Shown: positions 32,186 to 42,988, counted from the stretch's first letter. The stretch is 64,000 bases of DNA from Perognathus longimembris pacificus (GCF_023159225.1 NC_063174.1:36367691-36431690); one strand, 5' to 3'. The notes: generated by a model not told the origin, from the sequence alone. Translations and numbers: made by a program.

Positions 32186-32599
32186 CTTAAAACATGCATT
32201 TCTATAGAATAGGATAGTATGGATTTCCTTCTGGTTGTTTCAAAATTGCTTTTCTTTTTTACTTTTTTCATATATTCCAGTCATTTTTTTCTCATGTGCC
32301 TTGTAAAGGATCCATGCTCTAACTCTGAGATAAATTTTGTTGTCAAAATAATAGGAGAATGACTTCACTTACTAATCTGTTCCATAATTTGGGTGGTAAT
32401 CTTGCTGTCAGATGAATGCAATCAGCTCTTGGACTCAGTTTCTTCCTGTGCAGGGCAGAATTTCTGTCCCAAATTCTCATGTAATTGCCTATTTTGCACA
32501 CACCCATGTCTTATTTTCATTTGGGCCTAGCCAACTCCTCACAATCTATAATTGTATGATGCTTCTATCCGAAGTGATTTCAGTTTAAATTTGGAGGGG
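32186..32599. other. Unassigned unique sequence
   Basis: No repeat or gene recognised. Confidence 0.45.
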
Positions 32600-32697
32600 G
32601 TGGTAGTTTCATTTATTATTTTTTATGAGACAGCATCTTGCTGTGCTCCTCCTGAGTGCTGTGATTACAGGTGTGCACCAACATGCCCAGAAGGAGA
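32600..32697 (-). mobile_element. B1-like SINE fragment
   Basis: ttttttatgagacagcatct, then the B1 head reverse complement ctgagtgctgtgattacagg and tgtgcaccaacatgcccag. Confidence 0.7.
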
Positions 32698-33207
32698 TTA
32701 GATTGATAGGCTACTTCTGCCTGAACTATTCCCACCCCTTGGCACCTGAAATCCCTTGTGGAGACAGATAGCTGAATGGGACCACAATCTGTTCCATAGG
32801 GTTTGCAGATTCCAAGATTAGTGACTTCAGCATGCTGCTTTGTGGAATTGGTATACATTCTTGAATCCTATGGTTTCTTTCCCGTTTGCCATTGTTAACT
32901 TAATCTGAAATGGCCTTTATCCTTTGATGTTTAACTTTCTGTTACCTAACAGTTGCCATTCCATTTGCATACTTCTCAGATGGATTTTTTTTTTTTCTGA
33001 AACTGGAGAAAGCATCCAGAGCTTTATGCATGCACTGCCACATAAACTCAATCCCTGGTCTCTTTGTTTTTGTTTTGTTTGTCTCTTTGTTTTTTTATGC
33101 TAATGGGGACTTAAGTGCTTGTACTTATACCATTCCTCTGCTCAGACTAAGCTTCCTCTGTGGTAAGTGTGTTCACACGCACGTGTGCATGAACACATTC
33201 ATGCATG
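32698..33207. other. Unassigned unique sequence
   Basis: Poly-T run near 32987-32996 and (TTTTG)-like repeats near 33065-33095. Alternating purine-pyrimidine sequence at about 33168-33205 (cacacgcacgtgtgcatg) could adopt Z-form. Nothing else recognised. Confidence 0.45.
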
Positions 33208-33416
33208 CACCAGAACTCAGGGCTTTGTGCTCTCAGTTGGCTTATATGTACAAGGTTGGCATTCTATCACTTGAGCCACAGCTCCACTCCCAGCTTTTTG
33301 GTGGTTAGTTTGAGATAAGAGTCTCTTGGATTTGTCTATCTGGGCTGGCTTTGAATGGTGATCCTCAGATCTCAGCCTTCTGAGTAGCTAGGATTACAGG
33401 TGTGAGCTACCATTGC
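33208..33416 (-). mobile_element. B1-Geo composite SINE
   Basis: The Geo half (cagaactcagggctttgtgc, tatcacttgagccacagctc) joins the B1 half through 'gatttgtctatctgggctgg'. The B1 head reverse complement is clear (ttctgagtagctaggattac, aggtgtgagctacc). Confidence 0.85.
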
Positions 33417-33582
33417 TTCAAACTGAGCTTCTTCAAATTTCATTTTGTCTGAGATATATCCAACAGTTGCTGAATCAAAACCCTTGGGGACCTGACATGG
33501 ATATTTTTGTTTATAAACCTCTCCAGGACATTCTTATGTTCCACCTGAATGAAGAACTACTCTGTTACTGCCCACGTTTAAT

Positions 33583-33632
33583 GAGAGAGGAGGGAGGAGA
33601 GGAGAGAGAGAAAAAGAGAGAGAGAGAGAGTT
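33583..33632 (+). repeat. (GA)n-rich tract
   Basis: gagagaggagggaggagagg followed by about 9 pure GA units. Confidence 0.9.
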
Positions 33633-33639
33633 CTACCAT

Positions 33640-34000
33640 AGGGAATCAGGAGATTGTGACAGAACCAAGGGGCACGAAATCCATCTGGGCTTCACTATGC
33701 ACTGACCAAGTCCTGATGGACAGTCTCTGCTTCCAGGTGATCTCTCTGTCTAGGTCTCTTCAAGGCCTCATGGATTGCTGCTTCTTTCTGTATACCTGCT
33801 TCCTGTGTCTTCTGTTCTTCATCTGGTTACTTTCACAGCTTTGTAAACACATGGCCAAATGTATTGCATCCTCAGGACCAGGTTTAGAAGTCCTTCATTC
33901 AGCTTCCCAACCTGGGCATACTAAACAATTACAGTTCCTGATTGGCCTAGCACAATCAGATGACATGGTATAAAGTTGGCTGCCAAGAATTACCTATCTG
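33640..34000. other. Unidentified sequence within a long open frame
   Basis: A plus-strand frame of 186 codons (33413-33973) starts in the tail of a SINE, crosses the GA tract and continues here. The part after the GA tract encodes a cysteine- and leucine-rich hydrophobic stretch, which is typical of chance frames in CT-rich DNA. The DNA itself (cacagctttgtaaacacatg; ctgattggcctagcacaatc) might be part of an old LTR element, but I cannot assign it. I do not call a gene. Confidence 0.3.
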
Positions 34001-36109
34001 TATCTCCATGTTGAAGTCTGTTCAAATATCACAAAGTATGTTTTTACCCTCACCATAGTCTCCAACTTACCCCAGCAAGTGCACCAAATGATAGTTTCGG
34101 ATTTCAACTTTACTGATGATATTTGCATCTTTGGAGGAAGGTGTGAAGCAGTAGTCTCAGTATATGAGAGGAGATTTTCTTGCTGATGCCACTAAGATAA
34201 ACACTGACTGTTGTATCCTTTTTCTATGCCTACTTCTTCCTCTTGTAAGTAGGACTCTTTCTAAATGTTAAGAAAAATCAGAGCCTTGGTAAATGTGCTT
34301 ATCTTTGTCATAAAATTGACAAGTAGTTTTAAAAAGAGAGTAATCCAAGGGCACTGTCATTTTCTATGCTGCATATAATTCCACAATAAAGAATGTTTAA
34401 GGAAACTGAGATAGCTTATCATATACAATGCTGAGACGTGACCTTATGGTTCCTTCTTTGTCTACAAAAGGATTAAAAGAGGAACAAGTGCTTGCAGGAG
34501 GACTGTAGTACAGAACCTAGTATATGACTAGAGTTCTCTACTCTTTCACTATTTTATTTTATCAGTGTTTATCAGAAACGACTTCCACTTAGTTTGGGAC
34601 CAATGGAAGAGTTACAAAGAAAGCAGATGTTTTTTTTTTCTGCGAATTCTTTTACCATCTTATCATCATCATACATGCGTAACTGGGATGGCCAGAGACA
34701 TCCATGATAATTGACTGTCTAAAAGACTAAGTCTGGAAGGAAAGGAAAATACAAAAGCAGTTAGTGGGCAATGATACTTTTACAAGTGGTGCTTAAAGAT
34801 CCCCATGTGTTCAGTGCAGGTTTGGAAGAGAGAAATAGGGTTCATGATCTCTAAAGAATTAGTATCCTATAATATAAAATTCCAATTTTATTGGTACTTT
34901 CCCCCTCAGGGAAATAAGAAGCAAGGAATTCCACATCCTTGAGTAGACTGAATCTTGTAGGTACCATTAATATGAGTTGGATAGAAAGAATTCATTCAGA
35001 TAAAGCACAATGTTAATAACATCATTAATAATTGAACATGGATTTAATCTCTTTAAAGAATTATAAGAATTGAGGTGACTGGATTTCATGAAATGGTAAT
35101 TCATCATGGATAAAATAAATCATAGAAACATAATGAACATAGAGATGATATTATAGGAAAAAATAAAAACTAAAAATGATAGCTGATAAATGATACTGTA
35201 TCAGTATTAACTGTATTACTGTATTCATCATTAACTTACACTGTGTCATGTGTCATAGGATAATTGATGATTCCTAGAATATGTCTTAATGTCTTAAAGC
35301 ATTAAGGATCTTCATAAGTTTTATGGAAATCTGAAACTTAATGAAGAATGTCAAAAGTAAAGTAGAAATGATCTTAAATCAATGTTTGAAAGTAATTTGT
35401 AGGTTTGTGATACATACCAGTGACAAATCCAATGCAATTTATTGCCTAGTATAGTTGAGAAGTCAAAAGAGTCTGCTTTTCAGCAATGTCATTGTTTCTA
35501 TCAGGTGCCATCTCCCCTGTGCCATCCTCCTACTTGTTTTGCCATGTGGTAAGAAAGCAGCTTCTCTCCTGGTTCTTACTGCTTAGGATCTCGGAGGGAA
35601 TTAGGTCCTTTTTGTCTCTGACTTTTAAGACAAAGGCTAGCTTCTGCGGGTTGGGTCCACATTTGAAGGTGGAACTTTGCTTTTGAGCTCTTTATTTCCA
35701 GTTTCTCTTCTAGTGTCTGGAACACAGAAGCCACTTGGATGTTTATGAAATGGAATTGAATTCTATCATATTGACTGCTGAAGAAAGCAAAACTATACCA
35801 AACAACAATATATACATGGGGAGGGGGTGCTTTTCTGACTAGACAAGCACAGTAGGAAGGCCGGGGAGATGTCCTTATTCTCTGTGAGGAAGGGTTTCCC
35901 TAAGCTGCTCCTCACTTCTCCCTGCTCCTCCATTACTCCTTGATTGGTGATTGTGGGAAAGAAGATTCCACATTCTGGGGTGCTCCTCCACCAGCCACGG
36001 GAGCCCTGTTATCTGCTGCCTCTGACTCATTGAGGTCTTCTCCATCACCTCAAATATTTATATTTTTCTGCTGAGGCCATTTCAAATGTACTCTTCATAT
36101 TTTATCTAT
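34001..36109. other. Long unassigned AT-rich stretch
   Basis: No repeat or coding sequence recognised apart from a weak ancient-repeat trace near 35705-35760 (tagtgtctggaacacagaag). Poly-T at 34631-34640. Confidence 0.45.
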
Positions 36110-36232
36110 TTGTTTATTTTTTGTGATACTGATGTTTGAACTTGGGCTTTATACTTCCTAGGCAGGTGATCTTATACTTGAGCCAAGCTCTCGGCCTTTT
36201 TAAAATTTTTTTTGGCTGTAGTTATTTTTTTT

Positions 36233-36262
36233 TAATTAATTAATTAATTAATTAATTAATTG
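36233..36262. repeat. (TTAA)n tetranucleotide run
   Basis: About seven TAAT/ATTA units sitting at the tail end of the nested SINE. They probably derive from its A-rich tail. Confidence 0.9.
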
Positions 36263-36468
36263 TATTTTTTGTTTTTTGGCCAGTCCTGGGGCTTGGACTA
36301 GGGCCTGAGCACTGTCCCTGGCTTCTTCTTGCTCAAGGTTAGCACTCTGCCACTTGAGCCACAGCGCCACTTCTGGCCATTTTCTGTATATGTGGTGCTG
36401 AGGAATCGAACCCAGGGCCTCATGTATATGAGGCAAGCGCTCTTGCCACTAGGCCATATCCCCAGCCC
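36263..36468 (-). mobile_element. IDL-Geo SINE nested in an older SINE
   Basis: Full-length dimer: Geo half (gcctgagcactgtccctggc, gccacttgagccacagcgcc), ID-like half (ggaatcgaacccagggcctc), head (ctaggccatatccccagcc). Little diverged from the other young copies in the window. Confidence 0.95.
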
Positions 36469-36675
36469 TAGTTATTTTTTTTTAAGATAGAGTCTCACAA
36501 TTTTTGTCTAGGGCCAACCTTCAACTGAGGTCATCCTAACTTTACTTCCTTTAGCTGGGATTACTGACCTCACTACTGGCGCCACAAGAAAAAAAAAATT
36601 GAAAAACATAAAAGCTGTATAGTATTCATATATATGTATGTACATACATATGTATAAATATACATTTTATACATA

Positions 36676-36773
36676 CACATATGTATATATACATTTGTGT
36701 ACATAGATTCACATTTTCTATGTGCACATATGTATATATACATTTGTGTACATAGATTCACATTTTCCATGTG
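36676..36773 (+). repeat. Tandem duplication of a 49-bp unit
   Basis: 36676-36724 and 36725-36773 are the same 49 bases with one T/C difference (ttttctatgtg versus ttttccatgtg). The near identity dates the duplication as much younger than the L1 sequence that contains it. Confidence 0.95.
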
Positions 36774-36929
36774 CATATTGACACTGGTTGATTCCATAAC
36801 TTGGTTATTATAAATATAATGCTACAATTAATACAAGTGTACAGACATTTCTTCAACAATCACATTTCAAATCTTTTGATCTGAAGTGAGATTTTCAGAT
36901 CATAAGGTAATTCTGTTGTTGTGTTTTTT

Positions 36930-37131
36930 GTTTTTTGTTTGCCAGTCCTGGGCCTTGGACTCAGGGCCTGAGCACTGTCACTGGCTTCTTCCCGCTCAAG
37001 GCTAGCACTCTGCCACTTGAGCCACAGCACCGCTTCTGGCCGTTTTCTGTATATGTGGTGCTGGGGAATCGAACCTAGGGCCTCGTGTATCCGAGGCAGG
37101 CACTCTTGCCACTAGGCTATATCCCCAGCCC
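36930..37131 (-). mobile_element. IDL-Geo SINE nested in an L1
   Basis: Full-length dimer flanked by a perfect 17-bp target duplication, ctgttgttgtgtttttt, at 36913-36929 and 37132-37148. Geo half: actcagggcctgagcactgt, cttgagccacagcacc. ID-like half: ggaatcgaacctagggcctc; head gctatatccccagccc. Confidence 0.97.
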
Positions 37132-37742
37132 CTGTTGTTGTGTTTTTTAAGGAAGTTTCTTAGTTTTACTAATTTACATCCCCACCAATAGTGTACAAAG
37201 GTTCCCTTTCTCATCCATATCATCAACCACACTTTGTTGTCTTCCATTTCTTCAACCTATTAGGCTTCCTGACAAGTTTGAGGTAATAGCACATTGGGGT
37301 CTTAATTTTTCACTTCCCTAATAACCAGTGATTCTTATCATATTTTATGTTTCTGTTGGTCATTTTTAACTATGCAGGTCCCTTCTCCATTTTTAAATTA
37401 GGTTATTTGTTTTGTCTCTGTAGAGTTGTTTGAGTTCTGTATGTATTCAGATACTAGTCTCCTATCAGATGAACACTTCACAGATGCTTTCTCTCAGCCC
37501 ATAGGTTGTCCTTCACTCTGTTAATTATTTCCTTCATTGTATAGAAGCATTTTGTTCTGATATATTTCCACTGGTCTAATGTTGCCTGCACATTTGAAGT
37601 CAAATCTAAACAGGTGGCCCATACTAACACCTTGTATCTTCTATACACCTTCCTGTTCTGATGGATTCCGCATTATTTGTGGAAAAGGTGCCCAATTGAA
37701 TGTTCCCTCAAACCTCACAGATAGGTTTTAAAATGTTTCTGC

Positions 37743-38069
37743 ATTTGTCTTTGAATCTGTAAAGAGAAAAGATTAAAAACTAAATATATCAACATTTTGT
37801 ATATTTGTTTATATCCCATCTCTTTGCAAAACAGACTTCATCTTTGACATGGTACTCACAGTCGTGACAGTGAAAAGTCACAGGACAGGGAAAAAATTTT
37901 GTAGGGCACACTGGAGCTAGTGTTCTAGCTCATAACAGGATCAAGAACATACTGGTGCCTTTTTGTTGTTATTTTAAGGCGAATGGACTGTAATCTCACT
38001 CCTTGATTCTTTCCCAGGGTTAGTAGCCCCAATTTCTACCCAGTGACCAAAGCAGAATCCTACCAAATG
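37743..38069. other. Unassigned sequence
   Basis: No repeat or gene recognised. It separates an L1 remnant from an L2 remnant. Confidence 0.45.
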
Positions 38070-38820
38070 ACTTCCTTTTGTCTCTGCTGCCCCTTTATGT
38101 CCACTCAAACACCAAGATTTCCTCCTCAATACCTTCTCATCCAGGGTCTAAATCATGCACTGAAACACTCTCACCTGACCAGTTCAGTAGTCCCATGCTA
38201 GTCTTTCATTCCCTCTCCTGCACCATGGATGTCCATCTAACAGTGTGATGTATTACTCCTGTTCTCAACTCCTCCAGGGTCTCTGGGATTTAGATCAAAG
38301 TACTGAGCATGCTCAGTAGCCTCTGAGTTCTGAATGTCTCTTTGAATAGCTTCCCTCACCGCCTTGTTTCTGTATTCCCCCTTCCTTTTCCAAAACACTT
38401 ACAGTAAAGTCATTGTGAATTACTCAAGAGTAGCTGTTGTGATCCAAGATAGGTCACATCTCTGGCTTGCCTTGACTGCTCCTCTGCCAATAATTACCTC
38501 TTCCCACCTTGCCCACCTACCATCCCCAAAACGGACTCCATTTTCAAGATTAAACTATGTATGACCTCCCACTCCCTAAAGTCTTCTTCTTTTTACAACT
38601 CATCCTCCTTAAAAATTAATTTTCTCTTTTTTTTGTGCTGCTTTCAATGACTTAGAGTCTTTCAATATTTATTTTTAATGAGTTACCTCAAACACGCTTT
38701 GCCTTCATTAGACTGAAAGATTGTTTGGCTCAAAGCCCAAGTTATGGTCTTTCTATTATCTCTAGCAAATGGCATTGTACTTGTTTTGCAATATTCTGTA
38801 AATATTGATGAAACACATGT
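38070..38820. mobile_element. L2 3'-end remnant
   Basis: Motif order fits the L2 tail: ctcctcaataccttctcatc, ctgaccagttcagtagtccc, tcattccctctcctgcacca, then attagactgaaagattgttt and ggctcaaagcccaagttatg, ending tctgtaaatattgatgaaac. Frames are long gone. L2 ceased activity before eutherian radiation, so this is among the oldest sequence in the window. Confidence 0.65.
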
Positions 38821-39091
38821 GTTTATGTTTGAAGAGCAATAGTTTAGGAATTTGTTGTTAGCAGCGTTGTACTCCTTCTTATAACTCCAGGGAAATGGAA
38901 ATGGGCTTAGCTGTTCCTACAAAATGGCTGGAGGCTCCCTGGGTTGCAAAGATTTTTGTCTTTGGAAATCAGGCTTAAAACAGTAGCCTCTGCATGCAGT
39001 AGTTTCAGCTTTTGCTTTTTTTTATGGAAAAAAACCCCTACACGTTTATTAGATTTATACCTATGGGTCAAAGTCCATTTCAGTGTTGTCC
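38821..39091. other. Unassigned sequence
   Basis: No repeat or gene recognised. Confidence 0.45.
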
Positions 39092-39256
39092 TTTTTTTTT
39101 ATTTTAATTTCTTTTTTTAAAATTTTTTTTATTTTTTAAGTTTTTATTATAAAACTGATGTACATAGAGGTTACAGTTTTATACGTTAGGCATTGGATAC
39201 ATTTCTTGTACTCTTTGTTACCTTGTCCCTCATACCCCCCTCCCTCCCCCCTTTTC

Positions 39257-39273
39257 TCCCCCCCCCCCCCCCC
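39257..39273. repeat. C17 homopolymer in L1 3' UTR
   Basis: Seventeen C residues, with further C-rich text just upstream. The L1 sense strand is therefore strongly G-quadruplex-prone. Confidence 0.95.
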
Positions 39274-39649
39274 GGAGGTGTTCAGTTCACTTACACCAAA
39301 CAGTTTTGCATGTATTGCTTTTGTAGTTGTTTCTCTTTTTTCTACCCTGTGTCTCTCAAATTTGGTATTCCCTTTGAATTTCCTACTTCCAATACCCATA
39401 AACACTGTTTCCAATATACTCAGATAAGATTACAGCGATAGTGTAAGTACAACCACAGGAAGGTGATACAAGAACATCATCAATAATAAAAGCTACAGAT
39501 AAACATAGGACGTTGAAAGTAGTTACAACTGTGATATAACAATTGTTTCCACAACATGGAGTTCATTTCTCTTAGCATCATCTTATGTGTTCATAAGGGT
39601 ATAGCTATTGGGCCTTTTGATGCTCTGTTATGAATTGCCTAAACCTGTA

Positions 39650-41077
39650 CTAATTATTCCCAATAAGGGAGACCATAGAGTCCATGTTTCTTTGGCTCTG
39701 GCTCACTTCACTTAGTATAATTTTTTCCAAGTCCTTCCATTTCCTTACAAATGGGGCAATGTCATTCTTTCTGATAGAGGCATAAAATTCCATTGTGTAT
39801 ATGTACCACATTTTCCTGATCCATTCATCTACTGAGGGGCATCTGGGTTGGTTCCAGATTCTCACTATGACAAATTGTGCTGCGATGAACATTGTTGTGC
39901 TGGTGGCATTACTGTGATTTTGTTTGTGGTCTTTTGGATAGATACCCAAAAGTGGGGCTGCTGGGTCATAGGGGAGTTCTATATTTAGCCTTCTGAGGAA
40001 TCTCCATACTGCTTGCCAGAGTGGCTGAACCAGTTTACATTCCCACCAACAATGAAGTAGGGTTCCCTTTTGGCCACATCCCCTCCAACAATTGTTATTA
40101 TTAGTTTTCTTGATATATGACATTCTTGCTGGGGTGAGATGGAATCTCAATGTTGTTTTGATTTGCATTTCCTTTATGGCCAGCGATGTAGAGCATTTTT
40201 TTCATATGTCTCTTGGCCATTCTCATTTCATCATCAGAGAAGTCTCTTTGTAGGTCTTTAGCCCACTTGATGAGGGGGCTATTGGTTCTTTGCGGTTTTG
40301 TTTTGGAAGAAAGTAGTTTTTTTAGTTCTGCATATATTTTAGAGATGAGGCCTTTGTCTGTTGAATGTCCGGTAAAGATCTTCTCCCAGTCTGTGGGCTT
40401 TCTGTTTATCTTGCGAGCTATGTCCTTTGCCGTGCAGAAGCTCTGCAGTTTGATGCAGTCCCAATTGTCCAACCTTTCTTTGATTTGTAGCCTTTCTGGG
40501 TCTTTGTTAAGGAAGTTCCGTCCTGCACCAAGGAGCCCAAGTGTTTCTCCGACTCCTTCCTTTAGTGTTTTCAGGGTGTCTGTTTTGATTTCAAGGTCTT
40601 TAATCCATTTGGAATTGAGTTTGGTGCAGGGTGATATATAAGGATCTAGTTTTAGTTTGTTGCATGTGTTGAGCCAGTTTTGCCAGCACCACTTGTTAAA
40701 GAGGCTATCTTTCCTCCATACTATTGTTTTAGCTCCTTTATCAAAGATTAAGTAGGCGTAGTTCTGTGGGTTCATTTCTGGGTCTTCAATTCTGTTCCAT
40801 TGGTCTTCAGGCCTGTTCCGGTGCCAATACCAAGCTGTTTTTATTACTATAGCTTTATAATACAACTTGAAGTTGGGTATTGTAATTCCTCCAGCACTGT
40901 TCTTTCTGCTTAGGAGTGTTTTCGCTATTCTAGGTCTTTTATTGTTCCATATGAATTTCTGGATTGCTTCCTCTATTTCATTAAAGAATAGTGTTGGGAT
41001 ATTAATGGGTATTGCATTGAATTTGTAGATAGCCTTTGGCAATATTGCCATTTTGATTATATTAATCCTCCAAAAAA
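39650..41077 (-). pseudogene. L1 ORF2p C-terminal remnant, one frameshift
   Basis: ORF2p is the L1 endonuclease/reverse transcriptase. Only its C-terminal third is present here, so the endonuclease and RT catalytic motifs are missing. The first segment (41090-40101 on the minus strand) starts at the conserved [20 protein letters not shown] block and includes [14 protein letters not shown]. The second (40168-39650) carries [20 protein letters not shown] with the C-terminal cysteine/tryptophan motif, then [12 protein letters not shown] and [14 protein letters not shown], ending at SLIGNN. The two frames differ because the T run at 40196-40202 has seven bases where the frame needs six. No other stop interrupts it, so the copy is young. 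It cannot move on its own. Confidence 0.93.
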
Positions 41078-41084
41078 AATCCTC

Positions 41085-41562
41085 CCCCAAAAAAAATTTA
41101 TTGTCAAACTGATGTACAGAGAGATTACAATTTCATACGTTATACATTGGATACACTTCTTGTACTGTTTGTTACCTCCTCCCTCTTCCCCCCCCCCTTT
41201 CCCTTTCTCCCCCATGAGTTGTTCAGTTCATTTACGCCAAACAGTTTTACAAGTATTGCTTTTTTAGTCGTTTGTCTTTTTATTCTGTGTCTCTCGGTTT
41301 TGGTATTCCCTTTCAGTTTCCTAGTTCTAATACCAGTATACACGGTTTCCAATGTACTCAGATAAGATACAGAGATAGTGCAGGTACAACCACAGGAAGG
41401 GGATACAACTAGATCATCAATAATGGAAGCTACAGTTTCACATAGCACGCCGAAAGTAGTTACAACAGTGATATAACAGTTGTTCCCATAACATGGAGTT
41501 CATTTCACTTAGCATCATCTTATGTGTTCATAAGGGTATCTCTATTGGGCTCTTGTGATCCT
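41085..41562 (-). mobile_element. L1 3' UTR (second, different subfamily copy)
   Basis: tttattgtcaaactgatgta, tacgttatacattggataca, a C-rich tract (41185-41200), then agttcatttacgccaaacag and gttacaacagtgatataaca. It parallels the 3' UTR at 39.1 kb with scattered differences. It is truncated at about 41562 just before ORF2. No clean poly-A/T tail separates it from the L1 to its left. Confidence 0.9.
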
Positions 41563-42061
41563 CTTCAGCCTTTGCTATTAAAGCCTTTATTCCTTGTAGG
41601 GTCAGACAGGGATCCTGGCCACTTTTGCCATAACTCACACAGAAAAACTGCATGAGAATGTAACACAGAGGACATCAGTACAGTTGGAGAAAAAAATCTT
41701 TAAGGAACCTCATCTTTCCTTTAGCACTTTAAATATATACTTCCTCAGAGAAAGGATGAGACAAACGAATTGCCTAATATTCCATACAGGCTCTGAAAAT
41801 AGACCAAGCAAGGGAGACATCAAGGAGTGAAGAATGCTGGTCCAGTGAAATATCAGGTGACCATTGTGTGGTTCATGCTCCAGCAGGACTTCCATTGAAA
41901 GATGTTCTCTCAATGATTTTACAGTCCAAAGCTGCAGCTAATACACAGATTCTTATGACAAACACACTCTCTTTTTAAAGTATTTAAAAATATCAAATAC
42001 TTTTCAAAGCACAGACAACTTTTAAGACTTGCCATGGTAACAACCATCATTTGTAGTGGTT
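41563..42061. other. Unassigned unique sequence
   Basis: No repeat or gene recognised. Confidence 0.45.
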
Positions 42062-42314
42062 AAAAACAAAGAGTAAGCAGGGTGCTGATGGCTCATGCCT
42101 GTAATCCTAGCCACTCAAGAGGCTGAGATCTGAGGATTTCAGTTCAAAGCCAACCCCAGGCAGAAAAGTTCCCATGAGACTCTTATCTCCAAGTAACCAT
42201 TCAGTAAAAGCCAAAAGGTTGCTGTGGCTCAAGTGATTGAGTACAGCCTTGAGCCTAGAGAGGCTCAGGGACAGCATCTAGGCCCTTAGTTCAAGCCCCA
42301 GGACTGGCTTGAAC
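42062..42314 (+). mobile_element. B1-Geo composite SINE
   Basis: B1-like left half (gatggctcatgcctgtaatc, cactcaagaggctgagatct), linker (ccatgagactcttatctcca), Geo half (gctgtggctcaagtgattga, gccttgagcctagagaggct, cagggacagcatctaggccc, ttcaagccccaggactggc). Confidence 0.92.
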
Positions 42315-42599
42315 CGGGACCTATTGAGACTCAGAGTCTCAGTATGTCATTCATGACATGATGTTTTGAGGGAAAACCATACCAAAATAATTCAACTTTG
42401 AATGCACAAATTCAGGTATAAAGGAAAGGTATATTTAGATCACTTGTGGGCTCTTAAGCATAAAGTATAAGTTTTCTGAAAAACATAATAGTACCGTTTG
42501 AAGATGGTCTGTTCTGATAGTTCCCATCTGAGATCTAAAAATCTTTTCTGTAAAGGACCAGATAATACATATTTTAGGCTTTGCAGGTCAAATATAGCT

Positions 42600-42988
42600 T
42601 CTTTATTATTTTTAATCTATTTTTTGTCAAAGTGATGTACAGAGGAGTTATGGGTTCATACATAAGGCAGTGAGTACATTTCTTATCAAACTTGTTACCT
42701 CCTCCTTCATTTTTCTCCCACCTTCCCTTCTCCCAATTCCCTCTCCACCCCTATTGTACAGTTGGTTTACTGCATATTGTCTTGTAAGTATTGCTGTTGC
42801 ATTTGTTCACCTTTTACCCTTTGTCTCTCCATTTTGATGTTCCCTTTCCCTTCCCTAGTTCCAATAAATGTACATACAATACCCCGGGTACCAATAGCTA
42901 TGTAAATATGATCACATATGATTCTGCTAAGTGAAATGAGCTCCAAGTTATGGAAATAAGTGGTTTATCATTGTTCTTTTTTTCAATG
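42600..42988 (-). mobile_element. Older L1 3' UTR copy
   Basis: gtcaaagtgatgtacagagg, catacataaggcagtgagta, a CT-rich tract with reduced C runs (42710-42760), gtacagttggtttactgcat, and ctaagtgaaatgagctccaa. More diverged than the copies at 39, 41 and 58 kb. Confidence 0.85.

Larger units (their letters stand above)
36218..36483. repeat. Target-site duplication of the nested SINE
   Basis: tagttatttttttt ends near 36233 on the left and recurs at about 36469-36482 on the right, flanking the IDL-Geo insertion and its TTAA-repeat tail. Confidence 0.8.
36110..36591 (-). mobile_element. Old B1-Geo-type SINE split by a younger IDL-Geo SINE
   Basis: The left part reads as a decayed right half (tgtttgaacttgggctttat, ttatacttgagccaagctct) with its linker up to 36233. 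The body resumes at 36484 (aagatagagtctcacaattt, tagctgggattactgacctc). The interruption is exactly the IDL-Geo SINE with its target duplication, so the outer element is the older. Confidence 0.8.
36594..37742 (-). mobile_element. Old L1 ORF2 C-terminal region, split by a SINE
   Basis: Reverse-complement ORF2 landmarks: tttacatccccaccaatagt, caaaggttccctttctcatc, agtctcctatcagatgaaca, 'tgtccttcactctgttaa' and cactggtctaatgttgcctg. No frame survives. A 3' region extends left of 36912 (attccataacttggttatta). It is clearly older than the L1s at 39-41 and 58 kb and is interrupted at 36930-37131. Confidence 0.8.
39092..41077 (-). mobile_element. Young L1, 5'-truncated (ORF2 C-terminal part plus 3' UTR)
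   Basis: A T-rich left edge (39092-39160) is the complement of the poly-A tail. The 3' UTR (about 39160-39645) includes a C-rich tract on this strand (39233-39273), i.e. a G-rich polypurine tract in the L1 sense strand, as is usual for mammalian L1 3' UTRs. ORF2 remnants occupy 39650-41077. About 2 kb of a ~6-7 kb element remains. The right edge abuts another L1 3' end at about 41078-41090. Confidence 0.95.

Noticed and set aside
40213..40641. 142-codon plus-strand frame
   Set aside because: It is antisense to the L1 ORF2 remnant and shares its DNA.
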